A DNA stretch of 25,125 nt, from the NCBI GenBank assembly GCA_023440975.1, contig JAEZRD010000058.1:1-25125 (forward strand), written 5' to 3'. This DNA comes from Methanobacteriota archaeon. GTDB taxonomy: Archaea; Methanobacteriota; Methanobacteria; Methanobacteriales; Methanobacteriaceae. Of this stretch, positions 1 to 7,643 are shown one piece after another. The position numbers and the translations under genes were made by a program. Below the pieces are notes generated by a model that had not been told where the DNA came from, ran no database searches, and worked only from the letters and a program-made list of their open reading frames with translations. The first letter of the stretch is position 1; each line of letters starts with the position of its first letter.

Positions 1-478
1 ATATTCCACCGAATACCATAAGTAAGATAGCGATAAGGAATCCGTAAATAGCTTGAGTTTCTTCTAATGCTGAGAAAATAATACCACGTGCAAACATACT
101 ATTATCTTCAACTACTGCTCCAACGGAGGAAGCTGCAGCTACACCTTGACCCATACCAGAACCTAATCCAGCAAATCCAATTGCTGCACCAGAACCAATT
201 GCGACAATACCAGCGGTAGTACTTAATCCAGCTCCACCACCAAGTAATCCTGAAAATACCATTAATAAGATTGCAATCAAGAATCCGTAAATAGCTTGAG
301 TTTCACACAAAGCTGAAAAGATAATACCACGTGCAAACATACTATTATCTTCTGCAACAGCTCCAACAGATCCTGCTGCTGCAAAACCTTGACCTAAACC
401 TGATCCTAGACCTGCAAAACCAACTGCAATTCCAGCTCCAACAGCTGCAAGTGCAGTACCTAATACAATAGTCACCAT
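1..478 (-). CDS. ahaK: A1A0 ATP synthase proteolipid subunit K (c ring), 3' end cut by window edge
   Basis: This is the membrane rotor proteolipid of the archaeal ATP synthase. The 159 visible residues make two consecutive helical hairpins, a duplicated c-subunit. The repeat is visible in the DNA with a 243-bp period: the same 20 bases occur at 41-60 and 284-303. Both hairpins keep the ion-binding Glu (E59 and E140), each followed by Thr, and a Gln in the first helix of each hairpin (Q30 and Q111), the residue set known from Na+-binding c rings. The start ATG (476-478) has a GGAG ribosome binding site about 8 bases upstream. The gene follows ahaI by 82 bases, in the usual H-I-K order. The last visible codon is followed by a single T, and family length suggests the stop lies only a few bases past the edge. 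Confidence 0.95.
   Translation of the reverse strand, partial: MVTIVLGTALAAVGAGIAVGFAGLGSGLGQGFAAAGSVGAVAEDNSMFARGIIFSALCETQAIYGFLIAILLMVFSGLLGGGAGLSTTAGIVAIGSGAAIGFAGLGSGMGQGVAAASSVGAVVEDNSMFARGIIFSALEETQAIYGFLIAILLMVFGGI
41..303. repeat. Internal tandem duplication inside ahaK (243-bp period)
   Basis: The two hairpin-coding halves of ahaK are strongly similar at the DNA level, with identical 20-base stretches at 41-60 and 284-303 and a long similar stretch after each. The 243-bp offset equals 81 codons, the distance between the two ion-binding Glu residues. This is the normal hairpin duplication of archaeal and V-type proteolipids; the high DNA identity suggests constraint or gene conversion between the halves. 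Confidence 0.8.
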
Positions 479-560
479 ATTTTATTTCTCCTTTTTAATT
501 ATTTTATAAGATTTTTTTTGAAATTTTGTAAAATGTATAATATAAAAATTTTTTTAAAAT

Positions 561-2564
561 TTAATCATCTTTTACCTTAGTAAATTCTCTCTTTGCTTTA
601 AATGGTTCAAACATGTTTTTTCCACTAATAAAGAATTGGCCGAAAAATTCTACATAATTTAAACGTAAAGCATTTACAAATGCACCTAATACTTGGAAAG
701 CAAAATTAGCGATATGACCAAAAATAAATATTATAATAGCTAAGATTATTCCCACATATGGGACGGAAGTACCTAATAATTGAGCTAAAATGTTTACTGT
801 CATAGCAATACCACCGGTAGCTAAACAAAGTGCTAATAAACGAGCGTAGGATAATACATCTCCTAAGAACCCGAATACATCCATAACACCATATGGTCCT
901 GAGGAATAAATAAGTAATCCGAAACATATTATTATGAATATTGCTCCTAATATTTTACCTATTATACCAATTGCTGGGACCATAAATCCTGCAATTAATA
1001 GGATTAATCCTAATTCAAGTATAAACCAACAAATTTGTGAACCTAATGCTTCTTTCATATCCCCATTTCTAATATTATTTATTGCTCCTAAAACGAAACC
1101 AATATTAGTATAAAGAATACCGAATGCAATTGCCACTATTAAAATGTTAGCTGGATGTTTAAAAGCATCAAACATTGGAATTACAGTAGGTAAACTCAAA
1201 TTTAAGAATCTACCGAAGAAATCACCAATAAATCCATTGGTAATTAATCCTAATATTATAGCCCATATACCACTGGCCATTACAATTTGACCAAAATCTT
1301 TGTAAACCGGTTTTAATTTTCCAAGACCTCTATATAATAAGTATCCTAATACAGTTACAAATACTCCATAACCGGCATCTGTTAAACAGAACCCAAAGAA
1401 AAATGGATAGGTTAATGCAACAAATAAAGTAGGATCAACTGAATTATATTTTACAGGTCCATACATTTGCACAAGAGTTTCATAAGGTTTTGCATAAGCA
1501 TTATTTTTTTGAAGAATTGGAACATCCTCATCAGTATCTGGAATGTCTTCTAATTCAGAAACATAATTACCTTCAGTAGTTTTTTCTAAAACATCTATTG
1601 CTTTATTTACTTGAGGTTTTGGAACATATGCTTCTAACACCTTGGTAGTTTTAGTTTTACCAAAAGATGCATAAATCTCATTTCTCTCTTTTTCAATTTC
1701 TAATTGTTCTTTTAAAACAAGTATTTTATCGTCCCATTCGTCAGCTATTACTTTTAATTTAGATCTGACTTGAGATTTTTCACTTTCGATTTGACTGATT
1801 CTTGAATCTGCTTTAGATATAACTTGACTTGGTGTGCCTTCTAAACCATCTGTATCTAATCTTTCAAAATCGAATTTTCTAAGTAAAATATACACATCAT
1901 CTTTTAATTTAGTTGGAACAATAGTAGTGACGACTTTATATGTTTCATCATCATCTGGAGTTTCTTCAACTAAAATTTGATCTGTTATTTTGCTTAGCTC
2001 TTTCATGTATGCTTCAACGGATTCAACATTCATCCGACCCACTAGAGAGGAAGTATGTTTTGAATCTTGTAATAAACTTAAGTCTAAATTTAAGTTTTTC
2101 AACTTGTTTGCAACTTGTTTATTAGATTCTAATGTACTTTTTTCACTATCTAGTGCAGCTAATTCATCTTCAGCTTCTTTGGTTTTAGGTTCCACTTCTG
2201 ATAATATGGATTCTGCATGCTTTATTAAAGTATCAGTATCCATATCTTCTACTTTTTGTTTTACAGGAACTTCGGGAGATATAAAACTATGGATTTTGCC
2301 TTTTAGACCAGTATTTTCGGTCAAAGCATCACCTAATAAGTCAGAAATCCCTGAAGTTTTCATTAAAAGTGAAGAGATTTTACCAGTTTGTGGTGTAACC
2401 TTTGAAGGTTGTAATAATTCAGCTGTTTTAGGATCCTGTTGAATGCGCTCTGAAACATCTTCGACTTGGACAATACCTTCTTCATGTAAGTTTTTAACTA
2501 CATCAGGAATGTAATTATCCGGAGCCATTATTTTAAGCTTTTGCATTCTCACAGTTTTGAACAT
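561..2564 (-). CDS. ahaI: A1A0 ATP synthase subunit I (a/stator subunit)
   Basis: This subunit forms the ion half-channels beside the K ring and anchors the peripheral stalks. I place the start at ATG 2562-2564 (667 aa), ten bases after the ahaH stop and just after a GTGAG ribosome binding site; the longer frame to 2612 would overlap ahaH and adds an atypical hydrophobic lead. The N-terminal half is soluble, rich in Glu/Lys/Asp and coiled coil (about residues 80-300). The C-terminal part from about residue 375 carries roughly seven or eight membrane helices. The essential Arg of this family sits in SYARLLALCLATGG (R575), and the second conserved Arg in ALRLNYVEFFGQ (R634). Length and order are normal for the family. 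It lies between ahaH and ahaK in one operon. Confidence 0.95.
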   Translation of the reverse strand: MFKTVRMQKLKIMAPDNYIPDVVKNLHEEGIVQVEDVSERIQQDPKTAELLQPSKVTPQTGKISSLLMKTSGISDLLGDALTENTGLKGKIHSFISPEVPVKQKVEDMDTDTLIKHAESILSEVEPKTKEAEDELAALDSEKSTLESNKQVANKLKNLNLDLSLLQDSKHTSSLVGRMNVESVEAYMKELSKITDQILVEETPDDDETYKVVTTIVPTKLKDDVYILLRKFDFERLDTDGLEGTPSQVISKADSRISQIESEKSQVRSKLKVIADEWDDKILVLKEQLEIEKERNEIYASFGKTKTTKVLEAYVPKPQVNKAIDVLEKTTEGNYVSELEDIPDTDEDVPILQKNNAYAKPYETLVQMYGPVKYNSVDPTLFVALTYPFFFGFCLTDAGYGVFVTVLGYLLYRGLGKLKPVYKDFGQIVMASGIWAIILGLITNGFIGDFFGRFLNLSLPTVIPMFDAFKHPANILIVAIAFGILYTNIGFVLGAINNIRNGDMKEALGSQICWFILELGLILLIAGFMVPAIGIIGKILGAIFIIICFGLLIYSSGPYGVMDVFGFLGDVLSYARLLALCLATGGIAMTVNILAQLLGTSVPYVGIILAIIIFIFGHIANFAFQVLGAFVNALRLNYVEFFGQFFISGKNMFEPFKAKREFTKVKDD

Positions 2565-2574
2565 TATTCTCACG

Positions 2575-2889
2575 TTACAATATATTTTTGACAATAAGAG
2601 AAGCAGCTTCATCTACATTTTGCATTGCATTATCTTTAAGGGTTTTAGAATCCTTTTCAGATTGATCAACTATAGATTTTGCTTCTTTCTTTGCATTTTC
2701 TTCTGCATCAAAAACAGTATTTTTAGCTTCATCGTTAGCGGATGCCTTAGCAGCATCGATTAATTCACTAGCTTTCGCTTTTGATTCTTCGATAATATCT
2801 GAAGATTTCAATTTAGAATCTTCAACTAAGGTATCAGCATCATTTTCAGCTTTTTTTATTTGTGTAATAGATTCTGATATCCCTGCCAT
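2575..2889 (-). CDS. ahaH: A1A0 ATP synthase subunit H (peripheral stalk)
   Basis: This 104-aa protein has the composition of a long amphipathic coiled coil (Ala, Lys, Glu, Asp and Ser throughout, no membrane segment), as expected for subunit H, which pairs with subunit E to form the peripheral stalks linking the A1 head to subunit I. The start ATG (2887-2889) follows a perfect GGTGAT ribosome binding site with four bases between. It is the first gene of the operon, preceded by a TATA-like element. Family H proteins are about 100-110 aa, so the length fits. The identification rests on composition plus position immediately before ahaI. Confidence 0.9.
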   Translation of the reverse strand: MAGISESITQIKKAENDADTLVEDSKLKSSDIIEESKAKASELIDAAKASANDEAKNTVFDAEENAKKEAKSIVDQSEKDSKTLKDNAMQNVDEAASLIVKNIL

Positions 2890-2923
2890 AATAAATCACC
2901 ATGGTATATTAATTTTTATTTAG

Positions 2924-2940
2924 ATTAATATATATCTTTT
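2924..2940 (-). promoter_or_regulatory. Probable TATA box of the ATP synthase operon
   Basis: On the minus strand an AAGATATATATTA element lies here, preceded by purine-rich sequence that could serve as a BRE. Archaeal transcription starts about 25 bases downstream of the TATA centre, which would give a start near 2905 and a leader of about 16 bases containing the ahaH ribosome binding site. In DNA this AT-rich such matches are frequent; position is the main support. Confidence 0.45.
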
Positions 2941-3121
2941 ACTATTTGATTTTATAAATTATTTTTAAAACCAAAAATTAATAATAATTATCGACTTTTT
3001 AATCAAATCTGACAATATTATTGAATTAAAGATATATCGAATGAAAAAATATTTATTTAATTTTATTAAAAAAAATTTTAAAAAAAAGTTTTATTTATAA
3101 AAAATCATAAAAATTTTAGGA

Positions 3122-3484
3122 TTATTTATACACTCGCTTTCTATAAAAATATTTTAATACACTTGGAGGTAATCTTCTATCATATGCCAAAACAGCTAAT
3201 AATATCAGTAATGCTCCAAATATGAAGAAAACATATCTGGTTAATCCTGAGAATAAGAAAAGTGAAGCTAAAATAAAAACAACACCATCCGTCATTATAG
3301 CAGCTTTATTCCATTGTGGAACAAAAATTGTTAACATATAAGTTAAACCTATTGTTATTAGAATTATAGAAAATCCAACATCCGCAAATGAAAAAGAACT
3401 TGACATAAAATAAGGAACTATGGCCCATGAAACTAAAACAAAGAAGAAAATTACTGCAAACATTTCATACTTACTAAACTTCAT
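3122..3484 (-). CDS. Small membrane protein with four predicted helices, function unknown
   Basis: I do not recognise this family. The protein (120 aa from ATG 3482-3484) has four hydrophobic segments at about residues 7-26, 34-55, 63-81 and 83-101, a short basic C-terminal tail (RRLPPSVLKYFYRKRVYK) and no cysteines, so it is probably an integral membrane protein. An in-frame TTG at 3499 could extend it by five residues, but that TTG is part of TTGGAGAG, which is the ribosome binding site of the ATG; I therefore choose the ATG. It is monocistronic or a late member of a transcription unit: 232 bases separate it from ahaH, including several T-runs on the minus strand (3060-3100) that could end transcription. 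No function is claimed. Confidence 0.75.
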   Translation of the reverse strand: MKFSKYEMFAVIFFFVLVSWAIVPYFMSSSFSFADVGFSIILITIGLTYMLTIFVPQWNKAAIMTDGVVFILASLFLFSGLTRYVFFIFGALLILLAVLAYDRRLPPSVLKYFYRKRVYK

Positions 3485-3678
3485 ATCTTTGCTCTCCAAA
3501 ACAAGAATTCATAATTAAATAAATTTTTTCTCAAAAAATTATAATTTATTGAAAAAAACTTTTATGTTTAAGTCATTAAATTATTACTTTTATATTAAAA
3601 TTTTTTAGTATATATAAGTAACCACTTACTAATTAATTTAAAATAAATGTTAAAAAATTTCATGCAATTAAAAAGAGA

Positions 3679-4083
3679 TTATTTCTTTCTACTTCTTTTA
3701 ATAACATTTTTAAAATCTTCAACAATATCTCGATTTTTTTCAGTTTTTCCAGATTCATAAACAAAATCTTCTAAATCATATAAATCTATAAATTCTAAAG
3801 GTTTTCCTTCATCATCAAATTTTTCTGTTGTTACTAAAAGTATTATAGAATTCACATAAAAATTATATAAAAAATAGATAACATTAATAATTATTGCATA
3901 ATTTATAAGGAATAAAGCTATTAAAAGTACACCTATATGAACAAATATATTACCATAAGCACTTTTTCTAAGTAAAACATAATTTTTATCTTCTGATTTA
4001 ATTTTATACTTTTTATTTACTAGTAAATCAGAAATTTCATACATTTTTTCTTGATTTTTTGCAAAAATGAATTTGGGTATCAT
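3679..4083 (-). CDS. Conserved-looking hypothetical membrane protein
   Basis: I do not recognise a named family. The 134-aa protein has a charged N-terminal region (about residues 1-45), a hydrophobic region of one or two helices (about 46-85) and a charged, acidic-then-basic C-terminal tail ending in KRSRKK. The arrangement suggests a membrane anchor with two cytoplasmic flanks. The start is uncertain: ATG 4081-4083 is preferred, with an AGTG element about ten bases upstream; an in-frame GTG at 4093-4095 would add four residues but has no ribosome binding site. It lies about 60 bases downstream of the double-receiver gene on the same strand, so the two may be co-transcribed, which would link it to signalling; that link is inference. 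Confidence 0.7.
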   Translation of the reverse strand: MIPKFIFAKNQEKMYEISDLLVNKKYKIKSEDKNYVLLRKSAYGNIFVHIGVLLIALFLINYAIIINVIYFLYNFYVNSIILLVTTEKFDDEGKPLEFIDLYDLEDFVYESGKTEKNRDIVEDFKNVIKRSRKK

Positions 4084-4145
4084 ATTATCTAACACTATTT
4101 AAAAAGAGATTTAAATTAAAAAGAATAAAAGAATTTTAGATAAAA

Positions 4146-5168
4146 TTAGTTTTTTAAAATTCCTTTTATTAATGATTTAAATTTAGGTTCATTATCAGAA
4201 TCTTTATCATCTTTAGATTCTTTATTAGATTTGGAACTTGAAGTATTATCCCCTTCAATATCTATAATTTTTTGGAAATCATTATTATGTTTAATAATTA
4301 CAAGTTCAATAAGTTGTTTTAATTCTGTATCAAATATTGGTTTTGTTATAAATCCATATGGTGCTGTTTCTAATGCTTCATCAACATTTTCATTATTTGT
4401 ATTAGCAGTTAAGTAGATTACTGGAATATTTAATGCATTAACTTCTCTTGCAACTTCAATTCCACTTAATGATCCTTTTAATGAAATATCCATTAAAATT
4501 AAATCAGGACGTTGCTTTTTAGCTATTTCAATTGCATTTTCACCATTATTTTCAGTTGAAACTACTTCATAACCAAATCCTTCAATTTTTTCTTGAAGAT
4601 CTAATGCAGTTATTGCTTCATCTTCAACTATAAGAATTTTATATTTGGTATTATCAGGATTTGATTTTTTAGCTAAAAATTCTTCTTTAAAATCTTTTCC
4701 TGCTTCAAATTCACATACTGCTTGTTCATGTAGTTTTAAATCTTCATCAGTTAAATTAGATTCTTCCCCTTTAGCAATATGAATTTTATCTATTTCAATT
4801 TTAGAACGATTAATTGCTAATTTAATAGTTCTTTCTAATTTCATCATATCAAAAGGTTTATTTAAAAAACCATAGGATGGCACCATATTTGCTTCTTTAA
4901 CAGTTGATTCATCAGTATGAGAAGTTAAAAATATTAATGGTATATTTTCATTTAATATTGATTTTGCTGCTTTTATACCATTCATCTCTCCTTTAAGAGT
5001 AATATCCATTAAAACCAAATCAGGTTCAGTATCATAAGCTAGTTTTATAGCATCTGCCCCATTAACAGCCATACCACAAACTTCATAACCTAAATCTTCT
5101 AATTTAAATTTTAAATCCATTGCTGTAATTTTTTCATCTTCAACAATTAGAACTTTATTTGTTACCAT
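4146..5168 (-). CDS. Tandem receiver-domain response regulator (REC-REC), no output domain
   Basis: Two CheY-like receiver domains fill this 340-aa protein. Domain 1 (about residues 4-120) has the acidic pair E10/D11, phospho-acceptor D55 in LVLMDITLKG, T82 and K104. Domain 2 (about 176-295) has E182/D183, D227 in LILMDISLKG, T254 and K276. Both therefore look able to be phosphorylated. They are joined by a charged linker of about 55 residues and followed by a Ser/Asp/Lys-rich tail of about 45 residues. There is no HTH or enzymatic output domain, so it probably acts as a phosphorelay intermediate or by protein contact. No histidine kinase gene is present in the window. A ribosome binding site-like GGGGGA precedes the ATG by five bases. 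Confidence 0.9.
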   Translation of the reverse strand: MVTNKVLIVEDEKITAMDLKFKLEDLGYEVCGMAVNGADAIKLAYDTEPDLVLMDITLKGEMNGIKAAKSILNENIPLIFLTSHTDESTVKEANMVPSYGFLNKPFDMMKLERTIKLAINRSKIEIDKIHIAKGEESNLTDEDLKLHEQAVCEFEAGKDFKEEFLAKKSNPDNTKYKILIVEDEAITALDLQEKIEGFGYEVVSTENNGENAIEIAKKQRPDLILMDISLKGSLSGIEVAREVNALNIPVIYLTANTNNENVDEALETAPYGFITKPIFDTELKQLIELVIIKHNNDFQKIIDIEGDNTSSSKSNKESKDDKDSDNEPKFKSLIKGILKN

Positions 5169-5384
5169 TTTATTCCCCCATGATAATCAATTTTCATAAA
5201 AAAATTTTTGAAATATTCCCTTAACTCAATTTTAAAAACCCTAGAAAATATTATTATTTAAGATATATATATTTAAATACTCTTTTAAAAACTTTATGAA
5301 AAAATAAATTAAATTGATTAAAACTTAAAAAAATAAAAAAAATATTTTTAAATAATTTTTTTAATTAAAGAAATTATTGAAAAT
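5169..5384. other. Intergenic region between nitroreductase and double-receiver gene
   Basis: This 216-bp stretch holds no gene. On the minus strand, AATATATATAT near 5259-5275 is a possible TATA box for the receiver protein gene. The part nearest the nitroreductase stop (5319-5384) is rich in T-runs on the minus strand, which can act as archaeal terminators. No inverted repeat stands out. Confidence 0.4.
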
Positions 5385-5897
5385 TTATTTATATATAACT
5401 AATTCTTCAATATCTTTTCTAACATTATTTCTCTCACTTGGTTCTGCATCAGAATAACCTAAAGGTGTGAAAAGTATTGGTTCTAATGTTTCATCATAAT
5501 CTAATAATTCTAATGCTGCATAGGGTTTAAATGCTCCAATATAACATGTACCTAAACCTAATGCTGTAGCTGCTAAAATTATATGATCCATTACAATTGT
5601 TGCATCAATATCAGCTATGTTTTTTCCATCCCATGGTCTTGTCCAAGCATCTTTATGAGAGGCTGCAATACATATTACTATAGGTGCTTCAACAAACCAA
5701 GGTTGAGGATAAATTTTTTGTAATAGCTCTTTGTTCTTTTTTGTATCTATTACAATTATTTTAAATGGTTGATAATTCACACCTGTAGGTGCTCTTCTTG
5801 CTGCTTCTAATATTTTATCTAATTTTTCTTTTTCAACTGGTTTGTCTTTAAACCCTCTTGCACTGTATCTTTTTTCTATAGTTTCAAAAAAATCCAT
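5385..5897 (-). CDS. Nitroreductase-family FMN oxidoreductase
   Basis: This 170-aa protein is a small nitroreductase-fold flavoprotein that would use FMN and a nicotinamide or other hydride donor to reduce a small molecule; the substrate cannot be told from sequence. Typical FMN contacts are visible: R10, S12 and R14 in KRYSARGF, N41 and Q43 in TGVNYQPFK, the GLGTCYIGAF segment (114-123) and PLGYSDAEP (145-153). The length matches the short methanogen and clostridial members. The ATG has a GTGAT ribosome binding site three bases upstream. It starts only 24 bases after the citrate synthase-like gene, so it is probably the last gene of that operon and might perform a reduction in the same pathway (inference). 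It could also be an unrelated passenger. Confidence 0.9.
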   Translation of the reverse strand: MDFFETIEKRYSARGFKDKPVEKEKLDKILEAARRAPTGVNYQPFKIIVIDTKKNKELLQKIYPQPWFVEAPIVICIAASHKDAWTRPWDGKNIADIDATIVMDHIILAATALGLGTCYIGAFKPYAALELLDYDETLEPILFTPLGYSDAEPSERNNVRKDIEELVIYK

Positions 5898-5921
5898 TTA
5901 ATCACTTCTATTATTTTGTTT

Positions 5922-6755
5922 TTAATCAAAGGTTGTGTAATCTTTTCCTTCATATGTTATATCTTCTAAGTCACAGAATCTACGAAATTCCTCTTCTTCC
6001 ACCATTTCTTCATAACTATGGGCAACTAATCCTGGAACTCTACTTATCATGAAAATTCCTAAACCTAATCTACTATCAAACCCTAAATCTGATAATATTC
6101 CTGCATTTGCTCCATCCACATTTATTCTAACACCTTTTTTCTCAAATAATAAGTTTTCTAGAACTAATGCTAATTTTGTATGTGGCCCTATAACTCCCTC
6201 AGTTATTGCTAACTCTAATAATTTAGCAGCTCTAGGATCTCTGTTATGGTAACGATGCCCGAAACCTGGAATGTTAACTTTATTTTCAGAATATTCTGAT
6301 ACAATATTTATTGCCATTTTAGCTATTAATTTATTTTCATCTTCAGGATTATTTTCAAGATTTAAACTTTTTATGCTTTCTTGAAGTAGTTTCATTGATT
6401 TTTCTATTGCTCCTGCATGACTTTTACCAAAACTTAGTAATCCTCCAGCTACTGCATCATTTAATGGGGATCCAGATGAAGCAATTATTCTGGCAGCTTG
6501 TGTACTGGGAGGAGTAACTCCATGGTCAGAAAAACTAACCAGTACATGAGAAAATATTTTAGATTCTTTTTCATTTGGCAATTCTCCTTTTAAAAGTAAA
6601 AATACCATATCTGAAAAGCTTAAATTACCTATTAAATCATCTTGAGAGTATCCTCTAGTTATTATTTTATTTGGTTCTACTTTAGTAATAGATGTTCTTA
6701 AATTATGTTCTGGAATTTTAAATCCTTTTTTAGTAATTTTATTATCATATTCCAT
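5922..6755 (-). CDS. Short citrate synthase-fold enzyme (annotated elsewhere as citryl-CoA lyase)
   Basis: The 277-aa protein carries the core of the citrate synthase fold but lacks the large N-terminal part of ordinary citrate synthases (usually 360-430 aa). The catalytic triad is intact: H113 in KSHAGAIE, H167 in PGFGHRYHNRDPRA and D214 in INVDGANAG; H78 in SDHG is the conserved upstream His. It should therefore form or break a bond between an acyl-CoA and an oxo acid, as citrate synthase, methylcitrate synthase or citryl-CoA lyase do; direction and substrate are not shown. The gene follows the hydro-lyase gene by 34 bases with a GGGAATGA ribosome binding site. Its company, with an MmgE/PrpD dehydratase, suggests a methylcitrate-like rather than a TCA-cycle role (inference). 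Confidence 0.88.
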   Translation of the reverse strand: MEYDNKITKKGFKIPEHNLRTSITKVEPNKIITRGYSQDDLIGNLSFSDMVFLLLKGELPNEKESKIFSHVLVSFSDHGVTPPSTQAARIIASSGSPLNDAVAGGLLSFGKSHAGAIEKSMKLLQESIKSLNLENNPEDENKLIAKMAINIVSEYSENKVNIPGFGHRYHNRDPRAAKLLELAITEGVIGPHTKLALVLENLLFEKKGVRINVDGANAGILSDLGFDSRLGLGIFMISRVPGLVAHSYEEMVEEEEFRRFCDLEDITYEGKDYTTFD

Positions 6756-6789
6756 ACTGATTTCATTCCCTTATTTCCAAGTATTAATT

Positions 6790-7632
6790 TTATAATGTAA
6801 TTGTTGCAATTCTAGGTTCTACAAAACATGATGGTCTAACTGATACTATTCTCACACCACTTGCTCTTTGATTTCCAATTTGTATAAATGAACCTAAAAC
6901 TGTAGTGTCTCCACCAAGACCCATTGGGCCAATGTTTGTTTTATTTAATTCAGACGTAATCATTTTTTCTAATTTTGATTGATTATTTAAATTTCCATAA
7001 ATCATTGATTTAATCATTAAAGAACTTGATTCAAAGTGAGTTCTACCTATACCTATACAGGGTATACTTGGAGTACAACCTAACATAGGTAAAGAATCTT
7101 TCAACCATAATGTTACTTCATTTAATATTTCTATATAAGAATGTTTATGAAATATTCTATAAGTTTTTGCTCTTATTTCTGGTCCTCCACCTAATAAGAG
7201 TATATGAATTCTTGTATTTTCTTCATTGATGTTATCTAAAATCATTGGAGCAGATTTAACCATTGAAGGCATATCATATAATCCTTTTGATTGTTCTATT
7301 CTTTCAATATTATTACCTTTAACTGCCATAGGTCTTCCAGGTAATTTATTTAAACCTTCAGCAATACCTAACTTTATTTCATTTATTAATTCATTATCTA
7401 TTTGTAGATTTTTTCCTTGTTCTATATAAATATGGGGAATTCCCGTGTCATCACATAAAGGTGATTTATTTTTTTCAGCTATTTCAAAGTTTTGTATCAT
7501 TAATTTTAAAGCCCATGAGGCATTTTCATTAGTTTCATTATTTAATGCATTTTTCATGGCATTTAATCTGTTTTTGGGACAAACTGTGCTTGCTTTTATT
7601 ACGGCCTTTGAAACTTTATCAGTTAAATTCAT
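6790..7632 (-). CDS. Fumarase/tartrate dehydratase alpha-type [4Fe-4S] hydro-lyase, no beta partner nearby
   Basis: The 280-aa protein matches the alpha subunit of class I fumarase and L-tartrate dehydratase. Probable cluster ligands are C60 in LCDDTGIP, C186 in LGCTPSIPCIGIG and C269 in VRPSCFVEPR; the GLGGDTTVLG segment before the end is also typical. Such enzymes add or remove water at a carbon next to a carboxylate. Normally an alpha subunit works with a beta subunit encoded next to it; here the next genes are unrelated, so the partner is either elsewhere or not needed. The CTPSIPC sequence differs from what I recall of the motif in ordinary fumarases, so another hydroxy acid may be the substrate. 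It starts 11 bases after the U32-like gene with a GGAAT ribosome binding site. Confidence 0.88.
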   Translation of the reverse strand: MNLTDKVSKAVIKASTVCPKNRLNAMKNALNNETNENASWALKLMIQNFEIAEKNKSPLCDDTGIPHIYIEQGKNLQIDNELINEIKLGIAEGLNKLPGRPMAVKGNNIERIEQSKGLYDMPSMVKSAPMILDNINEENTRIHILLLGGGPEIRAKTYRIFHKHSYIEILNEVTLWLKDSLPMLGCTPSIPCIGIGRTHFESSSLMIKSMIYGNLNNQSKLEKMITSELNKTNIGPMGLGGDTTVLGSFIQIGNQRASGVRIVSVRPSCFVEPRIATITL

Positions 7633-7643
7633 AAATATTCCTT

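Noticed and set aside
1990..2442. 150-codon open frame on the plus strand
   Set aside because: It lies entirely opposite ahaI, which is a clear conserved gene, and its protein has no family features.
2564..2612. Upstream extension of ahaI
   Set aside because: The extension overlaps ahaH, adds an atypical hydrophobic lead and bypasses the ribosome binding site just before ATG 2564.
5922..6755. Calling this gene an ordinary TCA-cycle citrate synthase
   Set aside because: It is about 100 residues shorter than the usual enzyme, and its operon contains a PrpD-type dehydratase and no aconitase or isocitrate dehydrogenase.
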